This document shows, in pieces, positions 9,651 to 17,941 of a DNA stretch of 64,000 nt. Every line of letters begins with the position of its first letter. Position 1 is the stretch's first letter. The position numbers and the translations under genes were made by a program. The notes under the pieces were generated by a model. It was not told the origin of the DNA. It was given only the letters and a program-made list of their open reading frames with translations, and searched no databases. Source of the DNA: Roseiarcus fermentans (GTDB taxonomy: Bacteria > Pseudomonadota > Alphaproteobacteria > Rhizobiales > Beijerinckiaceae); NCBI RefSeq assembly GCF_003315135.1, contig NZ_QNRK01000033.1, positions 16,167 through 80,166 of the forward strand, written 5' to 3'.

Positions 9651-10646
9651 ATGACGCTGAAGTTTGGCCTTCTGGGCGCCGGCCGCATCGGCAAGGTTCA
9701 CGCCGGGGCGGTCGCCGCGAACGCGGGCGCGAAGTTGGTCGCGGTCGCCGACGCCCTCCCCGAAGCCGCCGAGGCGATCGCCGCGAGCTCGGGCGCTCAG
9801 GTGCGCACGGTCGAGGCGATCATGACGGCCAGGGACGTCGACGCGGTGCTGATCACCACGCCGACCGACATGCACGCCGACATGATCGAGCAGGCGGCGC
9901 GGGCGGGCAAGGCGATCTTCTGCGAGAAGCCGATCGACCTGTCGGTCGAGCGCGTCCGGCGCTGCCTCGCCGTCGTCGAGGCGGAAAAGGCGCCGCTGAT
10001 GATCGGCTTCAACCGCCGCTTCGACCCGAACTTCCGCGCCGTCCGCGCCCGCATCGACGCCGGCGCGATCGGCGCGGTGGAGATGGTGTCGATCACCTCG
10101 CGCGACCCCGCGCCGCCGCCGATCGCCTATATCGGGCGCTCGGGCGGCCTGTTCCGCGACATGACCATCCATGATTTCGACATGGCGGCGTTCCTGCTCG
10201 GCGAGGACCCGGTCAGCGTATACGCCACCGCCTCCAATCTGGTCGATCCCGCGATCGGCGCCGCGGGCGACGTCGACAGCGCGTCGCTGATCCTGACCAC
10301 GCGATCGGGCAGGATCGCCCAGATCGCCAATTCGCGCCGCGCGACCTACGGCTACGACCAGCGGATCGAGGTTCACGGCTCGAAGGGCATGGTTTCGGCC
10401 GAGAACCTGCGCGAGACCACGGTCGAGGTGGCGAACGAGACCGGCTACCTGCGCGACCCGCTCCTGAACTTCTTCATGACCCGCTACACCCAGGCCTACG
10501 CCGCCGAGATCGCCGCCTTCATCGAGGCGGTCGCGGCCGGCCGGCCGATGCGCCCGTCGGGCGAAGACGGGCTGAAGGCGCTGGTGATGGCGGAAGCCGC
10601 GCTGAAGTCCCTGAAGGAAGGACGGGCGGTCGAGATCGTCTACTGA
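9651..10646 (+). CDS. iolG: Inositol 2-dehydrogenase
   Basis: This 331-residue Gfo/Idh/MocA oxidoreductase oxidises myo-inositol to 2-keto-myo-inositol with NAD+. The N-terminal Rossmann motif GLLGAGRIGKVHAG, the catalytic lysine in CEKPID (Lys93) and the DMTIHDFD motif (Asp170, His174) correspond to Lys97, Asp172 and His176 of Bacillus IolG. The C-terminal half carries the family beta-sheet with EVHGSKGMVSAEN. The ATG at 9651 has GGAGAG a suitable distance upstream. It is the first gene of the iolG-iolC-iolD-iolB series and lies behind the IolR operator at 9505. A second, more divergent dehydrogenase of the family lies at 16888. Confidence 0.93.
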   Translation: MTLKFGLLGAGRIGKVHAGAVAANAGAKLVAVADALPEAAEAIAASSGAQVRTVEAIMTARDVDAVLITTPTDMHADMIEQAARAGKAIFCEKPIDLSVERVRRCLAVVEAEKAPLMIGFNRRFDPNFRAVRARIDAGAIGAVEMVSITSRDPAPPPIAYIGRSGGLFRDMTIHDFDMAAFLLGEDPVSVYATASNLVDPAIGAAGDVDSASLILTTRSGRIAQIANSRRATYGYDQRIEVHGSKGMVSAENLRETTVEVANETGYLRDPLLNFFMTRYTQAYAAEIAAFIEAVAAGRPMRPSGEDGLKALVMAEAALKSLKEGRAVEIVY

Positions 10647-10709
10647 AGGACGGCCGGCGGGGGCGTTGCGGGTCAGGGATTGCGGGTCCGGACGACAGGA
10701 GCAAGGGCC

Positions 10710-12620
10710 ATGGACAAGACGCTCGACCTGATCGCCATCGGCCGCTCCCTGATCGACCTCTACGGTCAGCAGATCGGCGGCCGGCTCGAGGACATCGGCA
10801 GCTTCGCCAAGTCTGTCGGCGGCTGCCCGGCCAACATCGCCATCGGCGCGGCGCGGCTGGGCCTCAAGTCGGCGCTCGTCACCCGGGTCGGCGCCGAGCA
10901 GATGGGCAATTTCATCCGCGAGCAGCTCGTGCGCGAGGGCGTCGCTGTCGAGGGCGTCCATGTCGACCCCGAGCGCCTGACCGGCCTCGTCCTGCTCGCG
11001 GTCGAGCGCGAGGGCGTGTCGCCGATGACTTTCTATCGCTCCGACTGCGCCGACATGGCGCTCGACGAGAGCGACATCGACGAGGATTTCATCGCCAGCG
11101 CCCGCGCGATCGTCGTGACGGGGACGCATTTCTCGAAGCCCGCCGCCGCGGCGGCGCAGGCCAAGGCGATCCGGCTCGCCAGGGCGCACGGCGGCAAGGT
11201 GGCGTTCGACGTCGACTATCGTCCGAACCTGTGGGGTCTGGGCGGCCACGCCGCCGGGTTCGAGCGCTACGTGAAATCGGACGCGGTGTCGGCGCGCCTC
11301 AGGCCCGTCCTCGCCGATTGCGACCTGATCGTCGGCACCGAGGAAGAGATCATGATCGCGGGCGGCGCCGACAGCGTGCTGGCCGCGCTCGAGGCCATCC
11401 GCGCCGTCTCCGCCGCGACCATTGTCCTCAAGCGCGGCGCCAAAGGCTGCATCGTCTATGACGGTCCGATTCCCGCCGATCCCGAGGCCGGAATCGTCGG
11501 CCGGGGCTTCGCGATCGAGGTCTTCAACGTGCTCGGCGCGGGCGACGCCTTTCTGTCCGGCTTCCTGCGCGGCTGGCTGCGCGGCGAGGATCTCGCCACC
11601 TGCGCGACCTGGGCCAACGCCTGCGGCGCCTTCGCGGTGTCGCGCCTGCTGTGCTCGCCGGAATATCCGACCTGGGCCGAGCTGAAGCATTTCCTCGATC
11701 ACGGCGGCGCCACGCGGGCGTTGCGCAAGGACGCCACGCTGAACGCCATCCACTGGGCGACGACGCGACGGCGCGAGATCCCGCGCCTGATGGCGCTCGC
11801 CATCGACCATCGCCTTCAGCTCGAGGATCTGGCGCCGGACGAGGGGGCGCGCGCGCGCATCCCCGGGTTCAAGGTTCTCGCGGTCGAGGCCGCGCGCCGC
11901 GTGGCCGCCGGCCGCCCCGGCTTCGGCGTGCTGCTCGACGACAAATACGGGCGCGAGGCGCTGTTCGCCGCCGGCGCAGGCGGGGACCTGTGGGTCGCGC
12001 GGCCGGTCGAGCTGCCCGGCTCGCGCCCGCTTCGGTTCGAGTTCGGCCAGGATCTCGGCAGCCGGCTGATCGAGTGGCCGGTCGACCATTGCGTCAAGGT
12101 CCTGTGCTTCTACCATCCCGACGACGACGAAGGCCTGAAGCGCGAGCAGACCGAAAAGCTCGTATCGGCGTTCGAGGCGTCGCGCCGGATCGGGCGCGAA
12201 ATCCTGATCGAGATCATCGCCTCGAAGGCGGGGCCGGTCGACGCCGACACGGTGGCGCGCGCGCTCGGCGAGCTTTACGAGGCGGGCCTGAGGCCCGACT
12301 GGTGGAAGCTCGAACCGCAAGCGTCGGCCGCGGCGTGGGCCGCGATCGACGGCGTGATCCAGGGCGCCGACCCGTATTGCCGCGGCGTGGTGCTGCTCGG
12401 CCTCGACGCCCCGATCGAGGCGCTGAAGGAGAGTTTCGGCGCCGCGCGCTCGGCGGCCACGGTGCGCGGCTTCGCCGTCGGGCGAACGATCTTCGGCGAA
12501 TCGGCCGAGCGCTGGCTCAACGGGACGATCGAAGAGGCGGAGGCGGTGGACGCGATGGCGGCGCGCTTCGGCGCGCTGACCGACCTGTGGCTGTCGCTCG
12601 AGCGGCGGCGGGCCGCGTGA
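10710..12620 (+). CDS. iolC: 5-dehydro-2-deoxygluconokinase fused to DUF2090 aldolase-like domain
   Basis: The 636-residue protein combines two functions. Residues about 1-320 form a PfkB sugar kinase: IAIGRSLIDLYG at the start, GGCPANIAIGAARLG near residue 38 and the GAGDAF motif with the catalytic aspartate near residue 279. This part phosphorylates 2-deoxy-5-keto-gluconate. Residues about 330-636 form a DUF2090 domain with aldolase-like character (IDHRLQLEDLA, KVLCFYHPDDD, EILIEIIASK), which in fused IolC proteins is annotated as the 5-dehydro-2-deoxyphosphogluconate aldolase otherwise encoded by iolJ. No separate iolJ is present in the window, consistent with the fusion supplying that step. 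The ATG at 10710 is used because the upstream frame extension has no family resemblance. Confidence 0.92.
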   Translation: MDKTLDLIAIGRSLIDLYGQQIGGRLEDIGSFAKSVGGCPANIAIGAARLGLKSALVTRVGAEQMGNFIREQLVREGVAVEGVHVDPERLTGLVLLAVEREGVSPMTFYRSDCADMALDESDIDEDFIASARAIVVTGTHFSKPAAAAAQAKAIRLARAHGGKVAFDVDYRPNLWGLGGHAAGFERYVKSDAVSARLRPVLADCDLIVGTEEEIMIAGGADSVLAALEAIRAVSAATIVLKRGAKGCIVYDGPIPADPEAGIVGRGFAIEVFNVLGAGDAFLSGFLRGWLRGEDLATCATWANACGAFAVSRLLCSPEYPTWAELKHFLDHGGATRALRKDATLNAIHWATTRRREIPRLMALAIDHRLQLEDLAPDEGARARIPGFKVLAVEAARRVAAGRPGFGVLLDDKYGREALFAAGAGGDLWVARPVELPGSRPLRFEFGQDLGSRLIEWPVDHCVKVLCFYHPDDDEGLKREQTEKLVSAFEASRRIGREILIEIIASKAGPVDADTVARALGELYEAGLRPDWWKLEPQASAAAWAAIDGVIQGADPYCRGVVLLGLDAPIEALKESFGAARSAATVRGFAVGRTIFGESAERWLNGTIEEAEAVDAMAARFGALTDLWLSLERRRAA

Positions 12621-12679
12621 CGTCGGCCGCCGATGGACGGGCATTCGACGACCGGCAAGGGGTCGGGAGGGACATGATC

Positions 12680-14536
12680 ATGACGGGCAGGACGGTGCGG
12701 CTCACGGTTGCGCAGGCGCTGGTGCGCTTTCTGACGAAGCAGATGACGGTGGTCGACGGCGAAAAGCTGCCGATCGTCGCCGGATGCTGGGCGATCTTCG
12801 GCCACGGCAACGTCGCCGGCATGGGCGAGGCGCTCTACGAGGCGCGCGAGGCCCTTCCCACCCTGCGCGCCCACAACGAGCAGGCCATGGCGCTGGCGGC
12901 GACCGCCTTCGCCAAGGCGACGTTCCGCCGTCGCTTCATGGCCTGCACCACCTCGATCGGCCCCGGCGCGCTCAACATGGTGACCGCCGCAGCGGTCGCG
13001 CATGTCGACCGGCTGCCGCTCCTGCTGCTTCCGGGCGACGTGTTCGCCGACCGCCTGCCCGACCCGGTGCTGCAGCAGATCGAGGATTTTTCCGACGGCA
13101 CGGTCACGGTCAACGACTGCTTCCGGCCGGTGTCGCGCTACTTCGACCGAATTCAGCGTCCCGAGCAGCTGATCCCGGCGCTGCAGCGGGCGATGACGGT
13201 GCTGACCGACCCGGCCGCCTGCGGCCCGGTGACGCTGGCGCTGTGCCAGGATGTGCAGACCGAAGCCTGGGACTGGCCGGAAAGCCTGTTCGCCGAAAAA
13301 ATCTGGGCGACGCGGCGCATCCGTCCCGACCTCGACGAACTCGCCGCGGCCGCGGCCGCGATCCGGGCGGCGAAGCGGCCGATGATCATCGCGGGCGGCG
13401 GCGTGCTGTACTCGGGGGCCTGCGACGAACTCGGGGCCTTCGCCGAGACGCACGGGATTCCGGTCGCGGTCAGCCAGGCCGGCAAGTCGGCGATCGACGA
13501 GACCCACCCCCTGGCGCTGGGCGCGATCGGCGTCACCGGAACGTCCGCGGCCAACGCGCTGGCGGCCGACGCCGACCTCGTGATCGCGATCGGAACGCGC
13601 CTGCAGGATTTCACCACCGGCTCGTGGGCCCTGTTCAAGTCGGACGCGATGAAGATCCTCGCCCTCAACGTCGCGCCCTACGACGCCGCCAAGCACGAGG
13701 CGCAACCGCTCGTCTGCGACGCGAGGGCGGGCCTCGCCGAACTGTCCGCGGCGCTGCGCGGCTGGACGGCCGACCCGGCGGTCGCGGAGCGCGCCACGCG
13801 GGAAAAGGCCGCCTGGTTCGACGCAGCCAGCAAGGCGCTGAGCCCCAGCAACGCCGAACTGCCCTCCGACGCCGAGGTGATCGGCGCGGTCGTGCGCGCG
13901 CTCGGGGTCGAAGAGACCATCGTCGTCAATGCCGCCGGCGGCCTGCCGGGCGAACTGCACAAGCTCTGGGTCCCGACCGAGCCCGGCGGCTATCACCTGG
14001 AATACGGCTTCTCCTGCATGGGCTACGAGATCGCCGGCGGGCTCGGCGTGAAGATGGCGCGGCCCGACAAGGAGGTCGTGGTGATGGTCGGCGACGGCTC
14101 CTACATGATGATGAACTCGGAGCTCGCCACCTCCGTCAGCCTCGGGCTCAAACTCGTCGTCGTCGTGCTCGACAACCACGGCTTCGGTTGCATCAACCGG
14201 CTCCAGATGGAGACGGGCGGGGCCAACTTCAACAACCTGTGGAAGGACTGCGCCATGGTGGCGCAACCGGACATCGACTTCGCCGAACACGCCGAGAGCA
14301 TGGGCGCGATCGCGGAAAAAGTATCCTCCATCGCAGACCTCGAACGCGCGCTCGAGACCGCCAGGACCAACGACCGCACCACGGTCGTGGTCATCGAGAC
14401 CCACCCGCTGATCGTGACCGAGGCCGGCGGGCACTGGTGGGACGTCGCCGTTCCAGAAGTGTCGTCGCGCGGCGAGGTGAGGCAGGCGCGCGAGAGATAC
14501 GAGGCCGCCCGCAAGAGTCAGCGGCGGTTCGACTGA
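12680..14536 (+). CDS. iolD: 3D-(3,5/4)-trihydroxycyclohexane-1,2-dione acylhydrolase
   Basis: This 618-residue thiamine-diphosphate enzyme hydrolyses the ring of the IolE product to 5-deoxy-glucuronate. The three-domain ThDP layout is visible: an N-terminal pyrimidine domain (GCWAIFGHGNVAGMGEAL, then LRAHNEQAMALAATAFAK with the activating glutamate and TSIGPGALNMVTAAA), a central domain (PMIIAGGGVLYSGA), and a pyrophosphate domain with GDGSYMMMNSELATS near residue 471 and VVLDNHGFGCINRLQ. GGGAGGG at 12665-12671 favours the ATG at 12680 over one at 12674. It follows iolC after about 60 bp and is followed by iolB after a hairpin-bearing gap. Confidence 0.93.
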   Translation: MTGRTVRLTVAQALVRFLTKQMTVVDGEKLPIVAGCWAIFGHGNVAGMGEALYEAREALPTLRAHNEQAMALAATAFAKATFRRRFMACTTSIGPGALNMVTAAAVAHVDRLPLLLLPGDVFADRLPDPVLQQIEDFSDGTVTVNDCFRPVSRYFDRIQRPEQLIPALQRAMTVLTDPAACGPVTLALCQDVQTEAWDWPESLFAEKIWATRRIRPDLDELAAAAAAIRAAKRPMIIAGGGVLYSGACDELGAFAETHGIPVAVSQAGKSAIDETHPLALGAIGVTGTSAANALAADADLVIAIGTRLQDFTTGSWALFKSDAMKILALNVAPYDAAKHEAQPLVCDARAGLAELSAALRGWTADPAVAERATREKAAWFDAASKALSPSNAELPSDAEVIGAVVRALGVEETIVVNAAGGLPGELHKLWVPTEPGGYHLEYGFSCMGYEIAGGLGVKMARPDKEVVVMVGDGSYMMMNSELATSVSLGLKLVVVVLDNHGFGCINRLQMETGGANFNNLWKDCAMVAQPDIDFAEHAESMGAIAEKVSSIADLERALETARTNDRTTVVVIETHPLIVTEAGGHWWDVAVPEVSSRGEVRQARERYEAARKSQRRFD

Positions 14537-14541
14537 GGACC

Positions 14542-14582
14542 CTTCGTGATCTTTGTGGTGAAGAACCACCAAGGTCACGAAG
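14542..14582. repeat. Palindromic element in the iolD-iolB gap
   Basis: The left arm CTTCGTGATCTTTGTGG (from 14542) pairs with CCACCAAGGTCACGAAG (to 14582), with only two G-T type changes and a loop of about seven bases. It continues into further CACGAAG copies up to the iolB Shine-Dalgarno. This is a short interspersed palindrome that would form a long mRNA hairpin between iolD and iolB. Confidence 0.55.
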
Positions 14583-14611
14583 ATCACGAAGACGCACGAA
14601 GGAGCAGGGAC

Positions 14612-15442
14612 ATGTCGCAGCTGCGGGTGAGACCGAAGGCGGACCACGGGCTCGTCACCGAGGTGACGCCGGAAAGCGCCGGCTGGCGCCATGTCGGCTT
14701 CGCCCTGCACCGGCTCGCCGCAGGCGAGTCCCTCGAAGCCGAAACCGGCGCGCGCGAGGTGTGCCTGGCGCTGGTCTCGGGCAAGGCCCGGCTCGCGATC
14801 GACGGCGAGGACCTGGGCGAGATCGGCGAACGCATGAGCCCGTTCGAGGGGCCGCCGTGGGCGGCCTACATCCCGGCCGGCGGCCGCTATGCGATCACGG
14901 CCACGACCCCGCTCGAACTCGCGGTCTGCTCCGCCCCCGGCGGACCTGGCCATCGGGCGAAGCTGATCCCGCCGGGGACGCATCCGCAGATCGTGCGCGG
15001 ACAGGGGTCCAACACCCGCCGCGTCACCAACATCATGCCCGAGGACGACGGCTCGGCCGACGCGCTGCTGGTGGTCGAGGTGATCACGCCGGGCGGCAAC
15101 ACCTCGTCCTACCCGCCGCACAAGCACGACCGCGACGACCTGCCGAACGAGAGCTATCTCGAGGAAACCTACTACCACCGCTTCAACCCACCCCAAGGGT
15201 ACGGCTTCCAGCGCGTCTACACCGACGACCGCTCGCTCGACGAGTCGGTGCTGATCGAGGACGGCGACGTGGTGATGGTGCCCAAGGGCTATCACCCGGT
15301 CGCCACGCTGCACGGCTACGACAGCTACTATCTCAACGTCATGGCCGGGCCGCACCGGGTATGGAAGTTCCACAACGAGCCGCGGCACGCCTGGCTGTTC
15401 ACGGGCCTGGGCGCGCCGGGCGGGCCAGCCGGCGGACGGTGA
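14612..15442 (+). CDS. iolB: 5-deoxy-glucuronate isomerase
   Basis: This 276-residue bicupin isomerises 5-deoxy-glucuronate to 2-deoxy-5-keto-gluconate, the IolC substrate. Family features are the metal-binding cupin strand YPPHKHDRDDLPNESYLEETYYHRF near residues 165-190, with several histidine and glutamate ligands, GYGFQRVYTDDRSLDES after it, and the late KGYHPVATLHGYDSYYLNVMAGP. The start ATG at 14612 has AAGGAG spaced eight bases upstream. It is the last gene of the plus-strand iol series. The methylmalonate-semialdehyde dehydrogenase gene (iolA/mmsA) needed to finish the pathway is not in the window. Confidence 0.93.
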   Translation: MSQLRVRPKADHGLVTEVTPESAGWRHVGFALHRLAAGESLEAETGAREVCLALVSGKARLAIDGEDLGEIGERMSPFEGPPWAAYIPAGGRYAITATTPLELAVCSAPGGPGHRAKLIPPGTHPQIVRGQGSNTRRVTNIMPEDDGSADALLVVEVITPGGNTSSYPPHKHDRDDLPNESYLEETYYHRFNPPQGYGFQRVYTDDRSLDESVLIEDGDVVMVPKGYHPVATLHGYDSYYLNVMAGPHRVWKFHNEPRHAWLFTGLGAPGGPAGGR

Positions 15443-15879
15443 AGCGCGCGGGCGGCGACGCGGCGACGGCGCCGAAAAGCTGTCGCCCGGCCGCCACGCC
15501 GCACGGCTGCGCCAGCGGCCGCGCGAACCCCTGCCGGGACGCGGACGACAGACCAGACACGGGAGCCAGGCCCGACGGCCCGTCCTCGGCGGCGGCCGCG
15601 CGGCAACGGTCGCCCGATCGATTTGACCATTTTCAAATTGGTCATCATCATGGATCACCAGTCAAAAGTAGAGTACACTCGATCCCCGCCGTCCAGTCCT
15701 GTTGACCTTCTTCCACATGGACATCTGATACGCTCATTAGTCTGAGGTATATTGTCGCACGGGGAGTAGTTAAGTTGCTTTTAATTTCTTTACATGGTTG
15801 TACTGGCCTGCACGATCTGTGCGTAAATACTTGCTAAGAGCGTGCGGCACTTAAGCCGAATCACAGCGAGGAACGCGCC
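15443..15879. other. Intergenic region, partly AT-rich, upstream of the BON gene
   Basis: No coding region was recognised. A dyad TGACCA/TGGTCA lies at 15624-15644, and 15700-15860 is markedly AT-richer than its surroundings, as expected for a promoter region of the following small genes. No clear iol operon terminator (GC stem plus T-tract) could be found. Confidence 0.55.
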
Positions 15880-16122
15880 ATGACGGATCTAGGTACGCAG
15901 GTCGCGAACGCGCTTCACTGGAACCTCGCGATCCCTCGTCACCGGGTGACCGCGGAGGAGAAACAAGGTCTGGTCGTCTTGCAGGGTGTGGTGGAACTGG
16001 ACCAACAGAAATTTTGCGCGGAAGCGACCGCGCGCCGGGTGCCGGGCGTCGTCGACGTCAGGAACGAAATCGCAGTCCGCGACGTTAACAGGCTTGTTGG
16101 CGCGCGCCGGGAGGAAACGTGA
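15880..16122 (+). CDS. Small BON-domain protein
   Basis: This 80-residue protein is almost entirely a single BON (OsmY/nodulation) domain: VANALHWNLAIPRHRVTAEEKQGLVVLQGVV, then ARRVPGVVDVRNEIAV, which includes the conserved GVV-V-N-I ending. There is no signal peptide, so unlike OsmY it is probably cytoplasmic. BON domains are associated with membrane or phospholipid interaction and envelope stress; a precise role is not known. The ATG at 15880 follows GCGAGGAA. Its stop overlaps or abuts the start of the next small gene, so the two are probably co-transcribed. Confidence 0.8.
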   Translation: MTDLGTQVANALHWNLAIPRHRVTAEEKQGLVVLQGVVELDQQKFCAEATARRVPGVVDVRNEIAVRDVNRLVGARREET

Positions 16123-16124
16123 TT

Positions 16125-16325
16125 ATGCCTGACTGGAAAGTCTTTTATCGGGACCAACTCGATCAGGACAGGACGTCCGGAAGCATTTCGAGCAAGGAAG
16201 CGGCGCTGACGCGGGCGAAACACCTCCGTCGGCAACGCGCCGAAGTGTACAAGATCGAAGGGCCGGATGGACTGACGCTGCCCAAGGTGGAAATCGCCCG
16301 CTGGATGTCCGACAACCGATACTGA
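16125..16325 (+). CDS. Small conserved-type hypothetical protein
   Basis: This 66-residue protein (MPDWKVFYRDQLD start) is not recognised with certainty. It is charged and soluble-looking, with no signal peptide or membrane segment; SSKEAALTRAKHLRRQRAEVYKIEGPDG suggests a helix followed by a strand and turn. GGGAGGA lies upstream; either the GTG at 16119, which overlaps the BON stop codon, or the ATG at 16125 could start it. Tight coupling to the BON gene supports that it is real and points to a joint, unknown, probably stress-related function. The resemblance to small DUF2188-type proteins is slight. Confidence 0.6.
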   Translation: MPDWKVFYRDQLDQDRTSGSISSKEAALTRAKHLRRQRAEVYKIEGPDGLTLPKVEIARWMSDNRY

Positions 16326-16887
16326 CGGGGCGCCCCCCAGACGGGGAGGCCCGAGGCGGCGGAACACGCGGCCGGTGTGCGCAGGAACCGCCGGCGAGGC
16401 GTCCGGTCCAGGACGCCCGCCGGTTCGCTCGAGCGTCTTCTCGCGCAAGCTTCGGCCGCGCGGGCGAGCGTCCCGCCCGGGCGCCGCCGCCCTTCTCGCT
16501 CCCGAGCCCTTCCGCAAAAGTCTTGACGCGCCTGAACGGCCGCGCCGCGCCGACTCATCGCTCGTCGCCGGCGGGTCCGCGTGGCCGCCCGCGCCGGTCG
16601 CCGTCGCGCCATGCGATCGGCGCATCGATCGAGCGCCCATTCCATATATTTCAAAATATGAAACGGACAACTCGCCAAACTGGCCTCACGCCTCCGATTC
16701 GGCTGCGAAAAGCGTAGCGCTCGCCGTCATATTGGAATATTGATTTCATAAGCGCGAGAAACTGGCTGCTTCCTTCCGGTGAAGGCGAGGCCTGCGCTGC
16801 CGGGGCGAACGCCGTCCGGCCGAATTGAAAATCCTGCGCAGCCGGATCGCCGGGTCCGCCGCGCATCGATCGGAAGGACCTCGCGTT
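16326..16887. other. Intergenic region with a strong stem-loop and control elements of the second idh gene
   Basis: No gene was recognised in these 562 bp. A strong imperfect hairpin (CCGGCG-A-GGCGTCC, six-base loop, GGACGCC-CGCCGG) lies at 16391-16423, downstream of the small genes but without a T-tract. An AT-rich dyad TTTCAAAATATGAAA lies at 16650-16664 and an IolR-like half-degenerate site at 16734-16747. Confidence 0.6.
16734..16747. promoter_or_regulatory. Weak IolR-type site upstream of second inositol-dehydrogenase-like gene
   Basis: GGAATATTGATTTC preserves GGAA-N6-TTYC with one change in the right arm. It sits in an AT-rich pocket about 140 bp upstream of the dehydrogenase start, next to a separate TTTCAAAATATGAAA dyad. 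Confidence 0.4.
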
Positions 16888-17892
16888 ATGTCCGACACGG
16901 TTCGCATCGGCGTCGTCGGGCTCGGCCGCCTCGGTCGCCGCCACGCGGAAAACCTCGCTCGCCGCATCGCGGGCGCAACCCTCGTCGCAGCGGCGAGTCC
17001 CGTCGCCGAGGAGCGCGCCTGGGCCGAGCGCGCGCTGAACGGGGTCGCGACCTACGCCGGCCTGACCGAGCTCTTGCGCCATCCGGATCTCGACGCCGTC
17101 TGGCTGGTCACGCCGACGTCGCTGCACGCCGATCAGGTGATCGAGGCGGTCGAGGCCGGCAAGCACGTCTTCTGCGAAAAGCCGCTCGCGCTCGATCCCG
17201 CCGATTGCGACCGCGCCATCGCGGCGGCGGCCGGGCGGCCGGAGCAGATCGTGATGGTCGGCTTCATGCGCCGGTTCGACCCCGCCTACGCCGAGGCGAA
17301 GCGGCTGATCGACGAGGGCGCGCTCGGCGACATCGTCGCGATCCGCTGCGTCTCCGAAGACCCGATCGATCCGGACGGCTTCTTCGTCCGCTTCGCGCCG
17401 ACCTCGGGCGGCGTCTTCCTCGACTGCTGCATCCACGACATCGACCTTGTCCGCTGGATGCTCGACGGCGTCGGTTTTTCCGCCGTCGCCGCCGTCGGCA
17501 GCCGCATCGTCACCCCCGCGCTCGCCGATTGCGGCGACGTCGACACCGCCTCGGCCTGCGTGGCGTTCGCGGGCGGAACGATCGCCGACTTCTACGTGAC
17601 TCGCACCTCGCACCGCGGCTACGAGGCGGCGATGACGATCGTCGGCTCGAAGGCGACGCTCGAGGTCGGCCGCGCCATCCCGAAGCTCCCGCTGACGCTG
17701 GAGCAGGCGGGCCGCCGCTCGGTCGCCGGCCAGGGCGATTTCTTCGAACGCTTCGGCGAGGCGTTCCTGCTCGAGGCCCGCGCCTTCGTCGCGGCGGTCC
17801 GCAACGGCGGCCCGACTCCGCTCGGCCTCGGCGACGCGCGCGAGGCGACCCGCCTCGCCTGCGCGATGCGCGCCGCGCTGAAGGTTGGGTGA
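16888..17892 (+). CDS. Inositol 2-dehydrogenase-like Gfo/Idh/MocA oxidoreductase
   Basis: This 334-residue NAD(P)-dependent oxidoreductase has the Rossmann motif GVVGLGRLGRRHAENL, the catalytic lysine in CEKPLA (Lys98) and the DCCIHDID motif (Asp179, His183) that matches the inositol-dehydrogenase catalytic pattern. It shares the MRRFDPAYAEAKRLIDEGALG segment with iolG-type enzymes but differs considerably from the iolG product at 9651. It may act on another isomer (scyllo- or D-chiro-inositol) or a related polyol. The ATG at 16888 has GGAAGGA upstream. The weak IolR-type site before it supports regulation with the main cluster. The substrate is inferred only. Confidence 0.8.
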   Translation: MSDTVRIGVVGLGRLGRRHAENLARRIAGATLVAAASPVAEERAWAERALNGVATYAGLTELLRHPDLDAVWLVTPTSLHADQVIEAVEAGKHVFCEKPLALDPADCDRAIAAAAGRPEQIVMVGFMRRFDPAYAEAKRLIDEGALGDIVAIRCVSEDPIDPDGFFVRFAPTSGGVFLDCCIHDIDLVRWMLDGVGFSAVAAVGSRIVTPALADCGDVDTASACVAFAGGTIADFYVTRTSHRGYEAAMTIVGSKATLEVGRAIPKLPLTLEQAGRRSVAGQGDFFERFGEAFLLEARAFVAAVRNGGPTPLGLGDAREATRLACAMRAALKVG

Positions 17893-17941
17893 GGCGCGCA
17901 GCGCCGGCGCCGAAGGGCGGCCGCGCCCGAGCCGAGCGCGG

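Noticed and set aside
9522..15658. Two very long minus-strand open frames (over 1000 codons each, 9522-12644 and 12275-15658) opposite the iol genes.
   Set aside because: They are antisense to iolG, iolC, iolD and iolB, which carry unmistakable family motifs. The frames are Arg/Asp/His-rich low-complexity sequence, as expected opposite high-GC coding DNA.
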